DNA from: JAJFUI01 sp963754135 | GTDB lineage: Bacteria > Planctomycetota > Planctomycetia > Pirellulales > Thermoguttaceae | NCBI GenBank assembly: GCA_963754135.1 | Contig: CAVWEY010000003.1 | Location: 992,001 to 1,056,000, forward strand | Length of the DNA: 64,000 nt | Direction of reading: 5' to 3' | Shown here: piece after piece, positions 33,317 to 41,808 of the stretch | How positions within the stretch are numbered: the first letter of the stretch is position 1 | How the letters are laid out: each line of letters begins with the position of its first letter | Notes under the pieces: generated by a model | Told to the model about the DNA's origin: nothing | Seen by the model: only the letters and a program-made list of their open reading frames with translations | The model's database searches: none | Position numbers and translations under genes: made by a program

Positions 33317-34820
33317 ATGTTTCGCCACGTCCTGTGCGTCTTTCCCTATCCGCGCACGAGCAGTTCGAAGACGTCCTTCCCGCCCTTGGGGTTGGAGTAC
33401 GTCGCCGCCGCGCTGCGCCCCTATGCCGAGCGGATCGAGCTGGTCAACTTCCGGCACGAGCGGACCCCCAGCACGCAGCCGTTCCTCCGGCCGGAGACCG
33501 ACCTGGTCTGCTATTCCATCAACTGGCGGACGAACCTCGATCTGATCCGCGACGACATCAACGCCCTGCCGCCGGGGGTGATGACGATCCTGGGCGGGCG
33601 GACGGCGACGGAGGACCCGCGCTACTGGCTGGAGGCCTGTCCCGAACGTGGACGCCGTGGTCTGCGGCGACGGCGAGCAGGCGATTGCCGAGATCGCCGC
33701 CGGGCGGCCCTGGCCGGAGATCGCCGGACTGGTCCACCGCGGCAGCGACGGCCAATTGGTGTTCAATCCGCCGCGGGCCAACGCGCCGCTGGACGACGAC
33801 CTGATGCCCGCCCGCGACCTGCGCCGCCATCCCTACTACCTGACGAGCAAGGGCGTGAGCACGGGGATCAAGATCGACCAGGTCGCCGGGTCGCGCGGCT
33901 GCCCCTTCAACTGCAAGTTCTGCAACTTCTCGATCAATCCCTGGGGCGTGAAGCGGCGCTGGACGCCCCGCTCGCCCGAGTCGATCGTCCGCGAGATCGA
34001 GCAGATCGACGCCGACCTGGTCATGTTCGTCGACGACGTGTTCACGCATCAGCCGGACCGGGTGGTCGAGATCTGCGACCTGCTGATCGCGAAGAGGATC
34101 CGCAAGCACTACATCGTCAACGCCCGGCTGGAGATCGCCGACCGCCCCGACGTCCTCCGCAAGATGGAGCAGGCCGGGTTTCTCGCCCTGCTGGTGGGCG
34201 TCGAGTCGACGCAGGACGCGACGCTGCAAGTCGATGGGCAAGGGATTCACCATCGCACAGGTCCGCGCAGCGGTTCGAGGTGCTCCGCAAGTCGAAGATG
34301 GTCATCAACGCCTATTTCATCGTGGGCAACATCGGCGAGACCGAGGAGCAGATGCTCTCCACCGCGTCGTTCGCCCGGTCGATGGGCGTGGACCTGATCC
34401 ACGTCTCCCGGTTGCGCAACGAGCCGTACTCGGGCCTGCGCGAACTGGTCGAGCACACGCCCGGCTACCACATCGACGCCGAGGGCTTCGTCTATAGCGA
34501 CGCCTACTCGGCCCGAGCACATCGCCGAACTGCGCAAGCGGATCGATCGGCGGTTCCACACTCCGCTGCACGTGGCCGGCGTGGTGCTCAAGCTGTTGCG
34601 GGTCGTGCATTGGCAGATGAAGGCCAAGGGCGTGCTGACGATCCCCCTCTTCCTGATGCTGCTGGTCGCCACGCAGATGCGCCGGAAGCTCCGCAAGTGG
34701 TTGGACAAGCGGGCGAGCCGACCCACGGCGCCGCCGGCCAGCCGTGCAGCCGCACCTCTGCCGGCCCATGCGCCCTCGCCCCATTCTGCCGCCTCCGCGT
34801 CCAGCCGCACGGGCGCCTGA
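33317..34820 (+). pseudogene. B12-binding-type radical SAM protein with four frameshifts
   Basis: Frames join to a roughly 500-residue protein: a cobalamin-binding-like N-domain (CVFPYP ... LGLEYVAAALRPYAERIELV ... MTILGGRTATEDP), then GSRGCPFNCKFCNFSINPWG with the CxxxCxxC cluster, VDDVFT, and the C-terminal NAYFIVGNIGETEEQMLSTA. Shifts are needed near 33640, 34230, 34268 and 34512, and each can be explained by one inserted base. The intact neighbours csp and RRM argue that this gene may be truly decaying, although sequence error is possible. The last 12 residues and stop come from a 42-bp sequence repeated at 35366. The substrate is unknown. Confidence 0.7.
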
Positions 34821-34824
34821 CGCC
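34783..34824. repeat. 42-bp direct repeat, copy 1
   Basis: A perfect 42-bp match to 35366-35407, starting ATTCTGCCGCCTCCGCGTCC. Copy 1 forms the 3' end and stop of the radical SAM gene. Confidence 0.85.
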
Positions 34825-35013
34825 CCGGACGACCGAAGCCTCCCGCACGATGCTCTTGCCGACGTGGGGGTTGTTTTCCGGGCCGGCTGCGCATATACTC
34901 AGATTGGAAGGGCAAATCCCCCCCTTATCCTGAGCGTTCTCAGCGACGATTCGGCCGACTCCCTTCTCTGCGCATCCCCTTACGCAGAAGCGTCCTCTTT
35001 TGGGAGTCCGACG

Positions 35014-35295
35014 ATGTTCACAAAACCCTCCAGCCGGGATCAGTTTGTTAACCAAAAAGTGATCCGGCAACTCACCAGCAGTGGCGTGCGGCCGCCGTGC
35101 AAGGTGGTCGTATCGACCAGCGACGGCTCGACGACGCTCTCGGGCGAGATCGAGTTCGAGCACCAACGCCGCACGGCCATGCGTGCGGCACAAGCCACGT
35201 CCGGCGTGAAGCGTGTGGTGGACCACTTGCAGGTGGTTTCCGAGAACTCACACCGGAAGCAACGCGGGTTCGCCCCCCCATCCCTTCAAGTCTGA
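35014..35295 (+). CDS. BON domain protein
   Basis: A 93-residue protein with a BON-like fold: NQKVIRQLTSSGVRPPCKVV, TLSGEIEFEHQRRTAMRAAQ and SGVKRVVDHLQVV, with the conserved glycine after the second strand. No signal peptide. BON domains bind membranes or other partners. GGGAG lies upstream of ATG 35014. The frame remains open upstream without domain content. It lies between the two copies of the 42-bp repeat. Confidence 0.7.
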   Translation: MFTKPSSRDQFVNQKVIRQLTSSGVRPPCKVVVSTSDGSTTLSGEIEFEHQRRTAMRAAQATSGVKRVVDHLQVVSENSHRKQRGFAPPSLQV

Positions 35296-36205
35296 AGGTC
35301 CGTAAAGATTTCCCCAGGGCGGCGTCCTTGGACTGGGCTGACAAAAGCCCCCGCGCCTTCGCGTCATTCTGCCGCCTCCGCGTCCAGCCGCACGGGCGCC
35401 TGACGCCGCGGCCGGACTGTAGCCCGCACACTCCGTGTGCGGGAACTACGACGGTGCGCACACACCGTGTGCGGGAACTACGGCCGGCACACGGCGTGTG
35501 CCGGCTACCTTGCGGCCCTATTTGCGCGAAAAAGGCGTTTTGCCCCCGGCCCTGGCCCGGACACAAAAGGGCCGGAAAACCGCCGGTGGCCAAAAAAGTG
35601 CCTTTTCCACGGCGTTTTCGCCTGGTATAATGTCGCAATCGGTGGGCAACCCATTGGTTGGGGGCGTGTACATGGGGTCCGCTTCCGCTGGCCGCAAGTC
35701 ACAGTGCCGCAAGAGGTTACCGTCGAATTCGGCGGTCCTCTTCGGGCGAAGAAAATTCCCGCCTGGCGCACACCGACACTTGCGTCGATGCGCCGCAGGG
35801 GGCGGATCGCACCGAAACACTTGAAACATGGGCTATTCGGCGCGGTTGCGCGGCCGCAAGGCGACGTAAGTGCAGTTTAACGCCAGGTTGATCAACCTGG
35901 TGCGCCGGGTTGATTAGCGCGTATGCGCGGTGCATAAATTGGCCCCTCAGAGACGCCATCGGGCGACACAAGGCCGATTCGGAAGTTCCACGCGGGGTGG
36001 CCTGGCTGGCGAACCAAATTGATGTCTGCAGAGGGGTTGGCGAACAACACTTTGGTGAACCGGGGGACTATGATTGCCCGCCGGCGCGCCATATCATGGG
36101 CATTTACGTGGGGAGGGACATTTCCGGCGAATCAAAGACTCCCGACCCCCTTTGTCAGTCCCTTTGTCCCGGTCTCCAGGAACTGATCGAGAAGGAGTTT
36201 CCTGT
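35296..36205. other. repeat-rich 0.9-kb region without a supported gene
   Basis: Copy 2 of the 42-bp repeat is at 35366-35407. Hairpins of the CACACTCCGTGTG family fill about 35412-35510. TATAAT stands at 35626-35631. A motif CATTTCCGGC-N... at 36119-36147 matches 38274-38302 at 25 of 29 positions. Short open frames exist but none has a start with a good ribosome-binding site or a recognisable domain. Confidence 0.5.
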
Positions 36206-37657
36206 ATGATTATCACGTCAAACGGCCCCCAGACCATCAACCAGATTCAGAGGTACGTCGAGTTTGGGGACGTGTTCCTGTCGCCCGTCGAGTACCAGCG
36301 TGAAAACGCATGGGACATTGACCAGAAGAAACTCCTCATCGACACGATCTTTAGGAAACTCGACATCCCCAAGTTCTACTTGTGGAAGATCGACCAGAAA
36401 ACGCTTGCGAATGGCTACCCAGATTCGCCCGCCAGGGAGCATTACAAGAGTGTCCTGGAGCGCAAGCGAAGGGAAAACGACGAGCCCGACCCCTGCGTCT
36501 ACGAAGTCGTCGATGGCCAGCAGCGTATACGCACGATCCTTGAGTACATGGGCGTGAAGCCCACCAATGATGTTTGTTACCGGGGCGGTTGGCTCGACCC
36601 CTTCGACTCGTTGGGTGAGACGCCAATGGCGAACGGAAAGAAATACGGGAAGCTTAATGCGCAGCAGCAGCTCAAGTTCCAGGAATACGGCCTCACCGTG
36701 ATGGTGCTGGAGGACGCCACGATTAAGGACGTTCGGGAGATGTTCCTACGTTTGCAGAACGGCACTCCGCTCAACGCACAGCAGAAACGGGATGCGCTGG
36801 GGTCGGAAGTGGGGGCCAAGGCGCGGATGCTCTCGGAGCTGCCGTTCTTCACTGTCGCTGTGCCGTTCGGCAACGAGACGGGGGACCATCGCCGGATTGT
36901 CTCGCAGATGTTGCTACTGGAATACAACGACAGAGTTATACCATGTACATCGCAACGGTTAGACAAGTTTTACAAAGATAAACGGGCTGCCGGCTTAGAC
37001 GTTGATCTGGTGACCCGTGCCAAGAGGATCGTGGAAATGATGGGCAAAATCTTTCCCGCCAGCAATCCACACCTCAATCGTTCGTACGCGCTAGGTATTT
37101 ACTGGGCGTTATCGCGTGTGCTTAAGACATACAAGATTGCGGATACCGAGCTTCCGAAGATCAAGGGCAACTTCGAGCGGCTGGACTTGGCCCGTCTTGA
37201 GGCAATGAATCGCGACTACTGCGAAGCCGACGAACTTCTCAACGAATTGACCGTGTCAATGTCTTACGGAACCGATGGCGTGGAGAAAATAGAGACTCGT
37301 CACAACATTCTCATGCAGTTTCTTTTTGATGCCGTAGCACTTACACCACTACCGATTTTAGACCCGCAGCGAGAGTTTGCATACGAGGAGAAGTTGATCC
37401 TATTCCACCAGGTGCGCGGCAAGTGTCAGTTGTCGTGCAATGGCACGGTATGCGGTCGTTCGATCCCATTCGAGGAAGCGGCCATTGACCACATCGTACC
37501 CCACAGCAAGGGCGGGAAGACCGAATTGAGCAACGGGCGCTATGCCGCCCGATCATGCAACATCGCGCGAGGTGCGAAGGATGATTTCGACCCTGCGAAG
37601 CAATGCTGCTACCTGAAGTTGGAGGCAGACACGAAGCCTCCTGCCGGTGCCGTGTGA
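36206..37657 (+). CDS. DUF262 (GmrSD/ParB-like) protein with C-terminal HNH domain
   Basis: A 483-residue protein with GAAGGAG before ATG 36206. The N-terminal DUF262 domain has FLSPVEYQRENAWDIDQKKL, DTIFRKLDIPKFYLW and VVDGQQRIRTILEYM, the ParB-like motifs used for NTP hydrolysis in GmrS and related proteins. MFLRLQNGTPLNAQQKRDAL matches the family core. Near the C-terminus AAIDHIVPHSKGG, TELSNGRYAARSCNIARG is an HNH nuclease motif. GmrSD-type enzymes restrict modified DNA, so an antiphage role is plausible. Base composition is lower in GC than its neighbours, suggesting transfer. Confidence 0.8.
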   Translation: MIITSNGPQTINQIQRYVEFGDVFLSPVEYQRENAWDIDQKKLLIDTIFRKLDIPKFYLWKIDQKTLANGYPDSPAREHYKSVLERKRRENDEPDPCVYEVVDGQQRIRTILEYMGVKPTNDVCYRGGWLDPFDSLGETPMANGKKYGKLNAQQQLKFQEYGLTVMVLEDATIKDVREMFLRLQNGTPLNAQQKRDALGSEVGAKARMLSELPFFTVAVPFGNETGDHRRIVSQMLLLEYNDRVIPCTSQRLDKFYKDKRAAGLDVDLVTRAKRIVEMMGKIFPASNPHLNRSYALGIYWALSRVLKTYKIADTELPKIKGNFERLDLARLEAMNRDYCEADELLNELTVSMSYGTDGVEKIETRHNILMQFLFDAVALTPLPILDPQREFAYEEKLILFHQVRGKCQLSCNGTVCGRSIPFEEAAIDHIVPHSKGGKTELSNGRYAARSCNIARGAKDDFDPAKQCCYLKLEADTKPPAGAV

Positions 37658-37699
37658 GCGGGTACGAGCGGAAAGGGGATCGAGAGCGGGAAAGGAGCG

Positions 37700-37763
37700 G
37701 AAAAGGGGACATCACTGATTGTGGCACGCCGGGTAAGCAGCAATCAATGATGTCCCCTCTTTC
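37700..37763. repeat. inverted repeat, AAAAGGGGACAT family
   Basis: Left arm GAAAAGGGGACATCACTGAT and right arm ATCAATGATGTCCCCTCTTT flank about 20 bp. It is related in its outer arms to the element in obg. It lies between the DUF262-HNH gene and the next small gene. Confidence 0.8.
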
Positions 37764-37844
37764 AGTTTCCCACCGCCGAGCGATCGAGGCCACGCGCAGA
37801 GCCGACCAAGACCTGAGTGCAACACATTTTAGGAGGGTAATGCT

Positions 37845-38218
37845 ATGGGAGCGGTTCCTGTATCCGCGGAACGATTGTCAGATCATTTCGTCGCTTATCT
37901 TTACGACGAATATCGGGGCGCACGACACGTCAGACGTGTTGCTTCGTGGATTGGCTTTATCATAAAAGCAGCGGAGCATCTCGCCGGTCCCACCCTTCGC
38001 CAGAATCGGCAGCGACAGATTATGTTTGACTACGCGGGACACCAGTTCAAGGCCAAATACAATCATAAAGCTGGGCTTCGGGGAGGCATAGAGATCGTTG
38101 AAGTATTGCCCGGTAGGGTGCGCCTGAGGGCGCGGTTGTGTTCCAGGTGAAAAATCTTGGGGAAGCTGAGGAATGCTATCTAACGTTCAAGAAACGTCTG
38201 GACGCATTCACCAAATAG
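37845..38218 (+). CDS. small hypothetical protein, probable frameshift
   Basis: ATG 37845 is preceded by AGGAGG at 37831-37836, a strong ribosome-binding site. The first 90 residues (LSDHFVAYLYDEYRGARHVR; AGHQFKAKYNHKAGLRGGIE) lead to VLPGRV. Then a one-base shift near 38120 gives PEGAVVFQVKNLGEAEECYL and TFKKRLDAFTK with a TAG at 38216-38218. Without the shift the protein ends at 38150 in Arg-rich sequence. I recognise no family. It follows the DUF262-HNH gene on the same strand and shares its lower GC content. Confidence 0.5.
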
Positions 38219-38273
38219 GGAAGTATGACGATGGGCGCGATTGTTCATTCGCGACAGAATCGCGGCGGATGCA

Positions 38274-38302
38274 CATTTCCGGCCAGTCAACGACCCCCGA
38301 CC
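38274..38302. repeat. 29-bp repeat matching 36119-36147
   Basis: CATTTCCGGC plus CAA-GAC-CCCGACC spacing is shared with 36119-36147 (25 of 29 identical, same orientation). The two copies bracket the DUF262-HNH gene and the small gene after it. Confidence 0.6.
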
Positions 38303-38317
38303 GCCCTGACTCGTCGC

Positions 38318-38455
38318 CTATTCCTTGCACCAAGCGAACTCGCCGACCACGCCATTCTCGATGTCCGGTTTTCGGCGTAGGTCCGTGGCGATCTGTCGCA
38401 CCGCGTCGCAGGTGACCAGACCCAGCGGCACGCAGGTGTAATCCGCAGGCTCCAT
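38318..38455 (-). CDS. possible 45-residue protein or gene fragment
   Basis: An open frame from ATG 38453-38455: DYTCVPLGLVTCDAVRQIAT then DLRRKPDIENGVVGEFAWCK. The composition looks coding, and the frame continues upstream through a repeat element to about 38540, so it may be the end of a degraded gene. No family recognised and no clear ribosome-binding site. Confidence 0.25.
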   Translation of the reverse strand: MEPADYTCVPLGLVTCDAVRQIATDLRRKPDIENGVVGEFAWCKE

Positions 38456-38479
38456 GACGGACAGTGCTGTCGCACCCCA

Positions 38480-38506
38480 TGTAGACGTGGCATCTTGCCG
38501 CGTTGC
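38480..38506. repeat. GTAGACGTGGCATCTTGCCG element (single hairpin)
   Basis: A copy of the GCGGCA-core family seen at 5651-5735, 25974-26036 and 55012-55035, here with GTGGCATCTTGCCGC. Confidence 0.65.
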
Positions 38507-38765
38507 GTTGGTGACGACGCTGTCCTTGGGTTCGCGACGCAAAGCGGGACAGGTCTAATTATCGCCTTGATGCCTGCGATGAACAACTTGTGGGGCACAG
38601 GCCGCGGCAAAGAAATCCGATTATTGGACCTGTCCCGTTTTCGCCGTGTCTGCGGGCCGATTATGACGAAAACGACGTCGGCGCGGCTTCTGCGTGCCTC
38701 CATCAGCATGACCTATAGTTGCTGTGGAAAGTCTACAACCATAGCACTTGAAGGAGGCAGGGACG

Positions 38766-40277
38766 ATGTTTGTCGGTAGTTGCGAGTGGCCACATTCAAC
38801 GGGCTCGGATTCTTGCCCATTGGGGAGTCTTTCCGTGCAGCAACCTGCTTGCAGTTGCACGGCGGGAGTGGACGAGTACTTCCATCGCGCCCGCGCGGCG
38901 GCGGCCGTGTTCAGCCAGTTCACTCAGGAGCAAACCGACCGGGTGGTCCGGGCCGTCTACGAGGCGGCGTTCAATAATCGCGTCGGCTTGGCCCGGCTGG
39001 CCTGCGAAGAAACCAAGCTGGGCAAGTGGCAAGACAAGGTCATCAAGAACGTTGTGGCGAGCCAGTTCGTCTATGACGACATCAAGGACCTCAAGACGGT
39101 GGGGATCATCAGCGATGATCCGATCACCGGCATCGTCGAGATCGCCCAGCCGATGGGGCCGATTCTGGGGATCATTCCCGTCACGAATCCCACATCGACG
39201 GTGATCTTCAAGATTCTGATTGCCCTGAAGACCCGCAACCCGATCATCCTCAGCCCGTCGCCTCGCGCGAAGCATTGCAGCAGCGCGGCGGCCAGGGTTT
39301 GCTACGAAGCGGCGTTGGCCGCCGACGCGCCCGAACACTGCGTGCAATGGTTGACGGAATCACCGTTGGAAGTGACGCAGGCCCTGATGTCGCACAAATC
39401 GCTGGCGTTGATTTTGGCGACCGGTGGTTCGGGCCTCGTGCGCAGCGCCTACAGTTCGGGCACGCCGGCCATCGGCGTCGGCTCCGGCAACGTGCCGGTG
39501 TTCATCGAGAAATCGGCCGACGCGGCGTTCGCCGTCGGGCAAATCATGCTCTCGAAGCTGTTTGATTGCGGAACCATCTGCGCGAGCGAGCAGGCCGTGG
39601 TGGTCGAGCGCGACATCGCCCGTGAGGTGGCCGCGGAATTCCGCAAGCACAATGCCTATTTCCTCTCCGCGGCCGAAGTGGCCGAGGTTGGGCGAATCGC
39701 GTTTGACGCGGACCGGCGCGTGATGGCCCCCGACGTGGTAGGACAACCGGCCGTGAAGATCGCCCGGATGGCTGGAATCGACCTGCCGGGGGACGTTGAA
39801 CTGTTGGTGGCGCCGTTGGGAGGCATCGGCGACCGGTGGCCGCTGTCGTCCGAAATCCTGGCCCCCATCCTGGCTTGGTACGTAGCCGACGATTTCCGCT
39901 CGGCGGCCAATCTGTGCATCGACTTGAACTTCCACGGCGGCATCGGGCACACCGTAAGCGTCTTTTCGAATGACGAGGCCCGGATCAAGGAATTCGCCGC
40001 GCTGATGAACGCCGGCCGGATTGTCGTCAACACGCCTTCGTCGCAAGGCGCGGTCGGCGGCATCTACAACATGCTCCATCCGTCGCTGACGCTTGGTTGC
40101 GGCACCGGGGGACACAACATCACGACCGACAACATCACGGCCCGCCATTTATTGAACATTCAGCGGATCGCCCGGCGGCGCGAAAACCAACGATTCATGC
40201 GATTCGACGCTGATTTGTTCCTCGACGAGTCGCTCGATGCGGCGGCAATCGCAGCCGCATACAACAAGAACTTCTGA
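38766..40277 (+). CDS. acylating acetaldehyde/aldehyde dehydrogenase (AdhE N-domain/EutE-like)
   Basis: A 503-residue CoA-acylating aldehyde dehydrogenase. DEYFHRARAAAAVFSQFTQE, EIAQPMGPILGIIPVTNPTS and VIFKILIALKTRNPIILSPS match the aldehyde dehydrogenase half of AdhE. The catalytic Cys lies in FDCGTICASEQAVV and the nucleotide region in GVGSGNVPVFIE. The iron alcohol dehydrogenase half of AdhE is absent, so it should interconvert acetyl-CoA and acetaldehyde only. AAGGAGG stands about 9 bp before ATG 38766. The first 35 residues (Cys-rich) are not typical. No microcompartment genes are nearby. A STAS gene follows after 15 bp. Confidence 0.85.
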   Translation: MFVGSCEWPHSTGSDSCPLGSLSVQQPACSCTAGVDEYFHRARAAAAVFSQFTQEQTDRVVRAVYEAAFNNRVGLARLACEETKLGKWQDKVIKNVVASQFVYDDIKDLKTVGIISDDPITGIVEIAQPMGPILGIIPVTNPTSTVIFKILIALKTRNPIILSPSPRAKHCSSAAARVCYEAALAADAPEHCVQWLTESPLEVTQALMSHKSLALILATGGSGLVRSAYSSGTPAIGVGSGNVPVFIEKSADAAFAVGQIMLSKLFDCGTICASEQAVVVERDIAREVAAEFRKHNAYFLSAAEVAEVGRIAFDADRRVMAPDVVGQPAVKIARMAGIDLPGDVELLVAPLGGIGDRWPLSSEILAPILAWYVADDFRSAANLCIDLNFHGGIGHTVSVFSNDEARIKEFAALMNAGRIVVNTPSSQGAVGGIYNMLHPSLTLGCGTGGHNITTDNITARHLLNIQRIARRRENQRFMRFDADLFLDESLDAAAIAAAYNKNF

Positions 40278-40292
40278 ATAAGGCAAGAACCC

Positions 40293-40607
40293 ATGACTTC
40301 CACGTCCGAACCCCAAGAACAGTTCGTCATCCGCTTCAAGGGACCGATGGACTCCGCCCGATGCGACGAAATTGGGCCGGACACACGGGCACAGCTAGCC
40401 CAGCCGGATCAGGCGGTTGTGTTCGATCTCAGCGGCGTCGATTTCGTATCGTCCGCGTTTCTCAGCCTTTGCGTGTATGCTGCCCGGCAGGCCGGCGATC
40501 ATGGATTCCAAGTCGTCAACGTGTGTCCGATGGTCAAGCGGGTGTTCAAGATCGCCGGGCTAGACAGCATGTTGGGTTCCAAAGTGATCGCCCGGGCGGG
40601 TCACTGA
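40293..40607 (+). CDS. STAS domain protein (anti-sigma factor antagonist-like)
   Basis: A 104-residue STAS domain: FVIRFKGPMDSARCDEIGPD, VVFDLSGVDFVSSAFLSLCV and FQVVNVCPMVKRVFKIAGLD. The Ser pair after VDFV corresponds to the phosphorylated Ser of SpoIIAA-type proteins. It is 15 bp behind the aldehyde dehydrogenase gene, so probably co-transcribed, which is an unexpected pairing. No kinase or sigma factor is adjacent. It overlaps the stop of the convergent broken gene by 4 bp. Confidence 0.85.
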   Translation: MTSTSEPQEQFVIRFKGPMDSARCDEIGPDTRAQLAQPDQAVVFDLSGVDFVSSAFLSLCVYAARQAGDHGFQVVNVCPMVKRVFKIAGLDSMLGSKVIARAGH

Positions 40608-41705
40608 ATGTGCTCTTTGGCGGCGCGATAGACCTCGCTGTCCGCCGGCGCGGCGGACAATCTCGGCGAAAATCTCTTTGGCGCTCTCGGGCCTTACCTT
40701 GAGCAAGCGCTCCGCACGCAGGTAAGCCTGGTGACACCACTTCAACTCCCGGCAAGCCGCAGCCGACGCCACGACCTTCGGATCCTTCGCCAACTCGGCA
40801 AACCGGTCGCTGGCGAGCACGGCCGAGGGGGCGGGCAGGAGTTCCGCCGCCTGCTTGTAAGTCCAGTAGGCGCAGCAGAGATGATTGTCGCGTTCGTACT
40901 GCCGCCCCTGTTTCCACAAAAACGTGGCCGCCGGCTCGTTGAGGATCACGGCATACTCGGGCTGATGACGGAGTTTGGCCACGTGGGCCTTGATTTCCGG
41001 CCCGACGACGGGCAGCTCGCCGTACTTGTTGATGAGGCGGTCGTACTCGCGGAAGACGGCGAAGATGCGGCCATCCTCGCCGGCCGGCGTCTCGCCCTGC
41101 TGCTCGGCAGGCCGATCGGCATCGTCGGCGCCGTTTTCCGGGGTTTCCGCTTCGTCCGACCCGGCTGCTTTGTCGGGGGCTTCCACGGTGCCGGAGCCCT
41201 TCTTCGGGCCAGCCGCGGCGGGGCCGGCGCCATCCGAGCCGGCACGGCTGGGGCCAGCCGCCGGTTGGCCGCCGTCGGCAAGGCTGCGGTCCAACTCTTC
41301 GAACTTCTTCCGGGCTTCGGCTTGCAGTTTGGCGAGCCGCTGCTTGGCCGTTTCCGTGACGGGGTTTGGCGGGCGTCTCAGAGCCAGGCGGACGTAGACC
41401 ATGCCCGCCACGCGGACGTCGCCCTGGGCCAGGGCTTGGTCGGCGGCGGCGAGCCGCTTCGCGTCGGTATCGGCCTTGCGGAGAATGCTCTGTTGCCGGG
41501 TCAGAGCGGCACTGAGCCCGGACTGCCCCCCGGCCGTCCCAGACCGGGCGCCACCCGCCGAGCCGGACGAACCGCCGATGGACTGCGCCCGCCCCGGGGC
41601 ACAATGGACGCCCGCTCAGCCAAAACAATCGAGCGGCCGGTTTACAAACAACACAACGCCGGCCAAGAAGACCGTGACGGAATAGAGGCGAAAACGGCTT
41701 TTCAT
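40604..41705 (-). pseudogene. membrane-anchored hypothetical protein with in-frame stop and frameshift
   Basis: ATG 41703-41705 gives MKSRFRLYSVTVFLAGVVLF, a single membrane anchor, but TGA at 41616-41618 ends the frame after about 30 residues. The same frame then continues (GVHCAPGRAQSIGG, SAALTRQQSILRKADTDAKR, LAAADQALAQGDVRVAGMVY) into an Ala/Pro/Glu-rich linker and a helical domain (FREYDRLINKYGELPVVGPE). A one-base shift near 40645 would give PADSEVYRAAKEHIQ and a stop at 40604. An ISKra4-like element lies 95 bp upstream of its start. Function unknown. Confidence 0.6.
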
Positions 41706-41799
41706 GTGCATCGCCTGCCTGCCGCGGTTCCTTCGGGCATCAAGACGACGGCATGATAGCAATCGGCTGTTTCCGCCGCAATCCCCTCTACGGGGCAAC

Positions 41800-41808
41800 G
41801 CTGCTAAT
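41800..41808. repeat. target-site duplication, left copy (GCTGCTAAT)
   Basis: The nine bases GCTGCTAAT occur immediately outside both ends of the insertion element (also 43531-43539). Confidence 0.85.

Noticed and set aside
35671..35878. Possible small gene VRFRWPQVTVPQEVTVEF in the repeat-rich gap
   Set aside because: No start with a ribosome-binding site, no family, and surrounded by repeats; too weak to annotate.
41616..41618. TGA read as selenocysteine or tryptophan
   Set aside because: No selenocysteine element or Cys homologue is visible, and TGA is used as a normal stop in many genes here.
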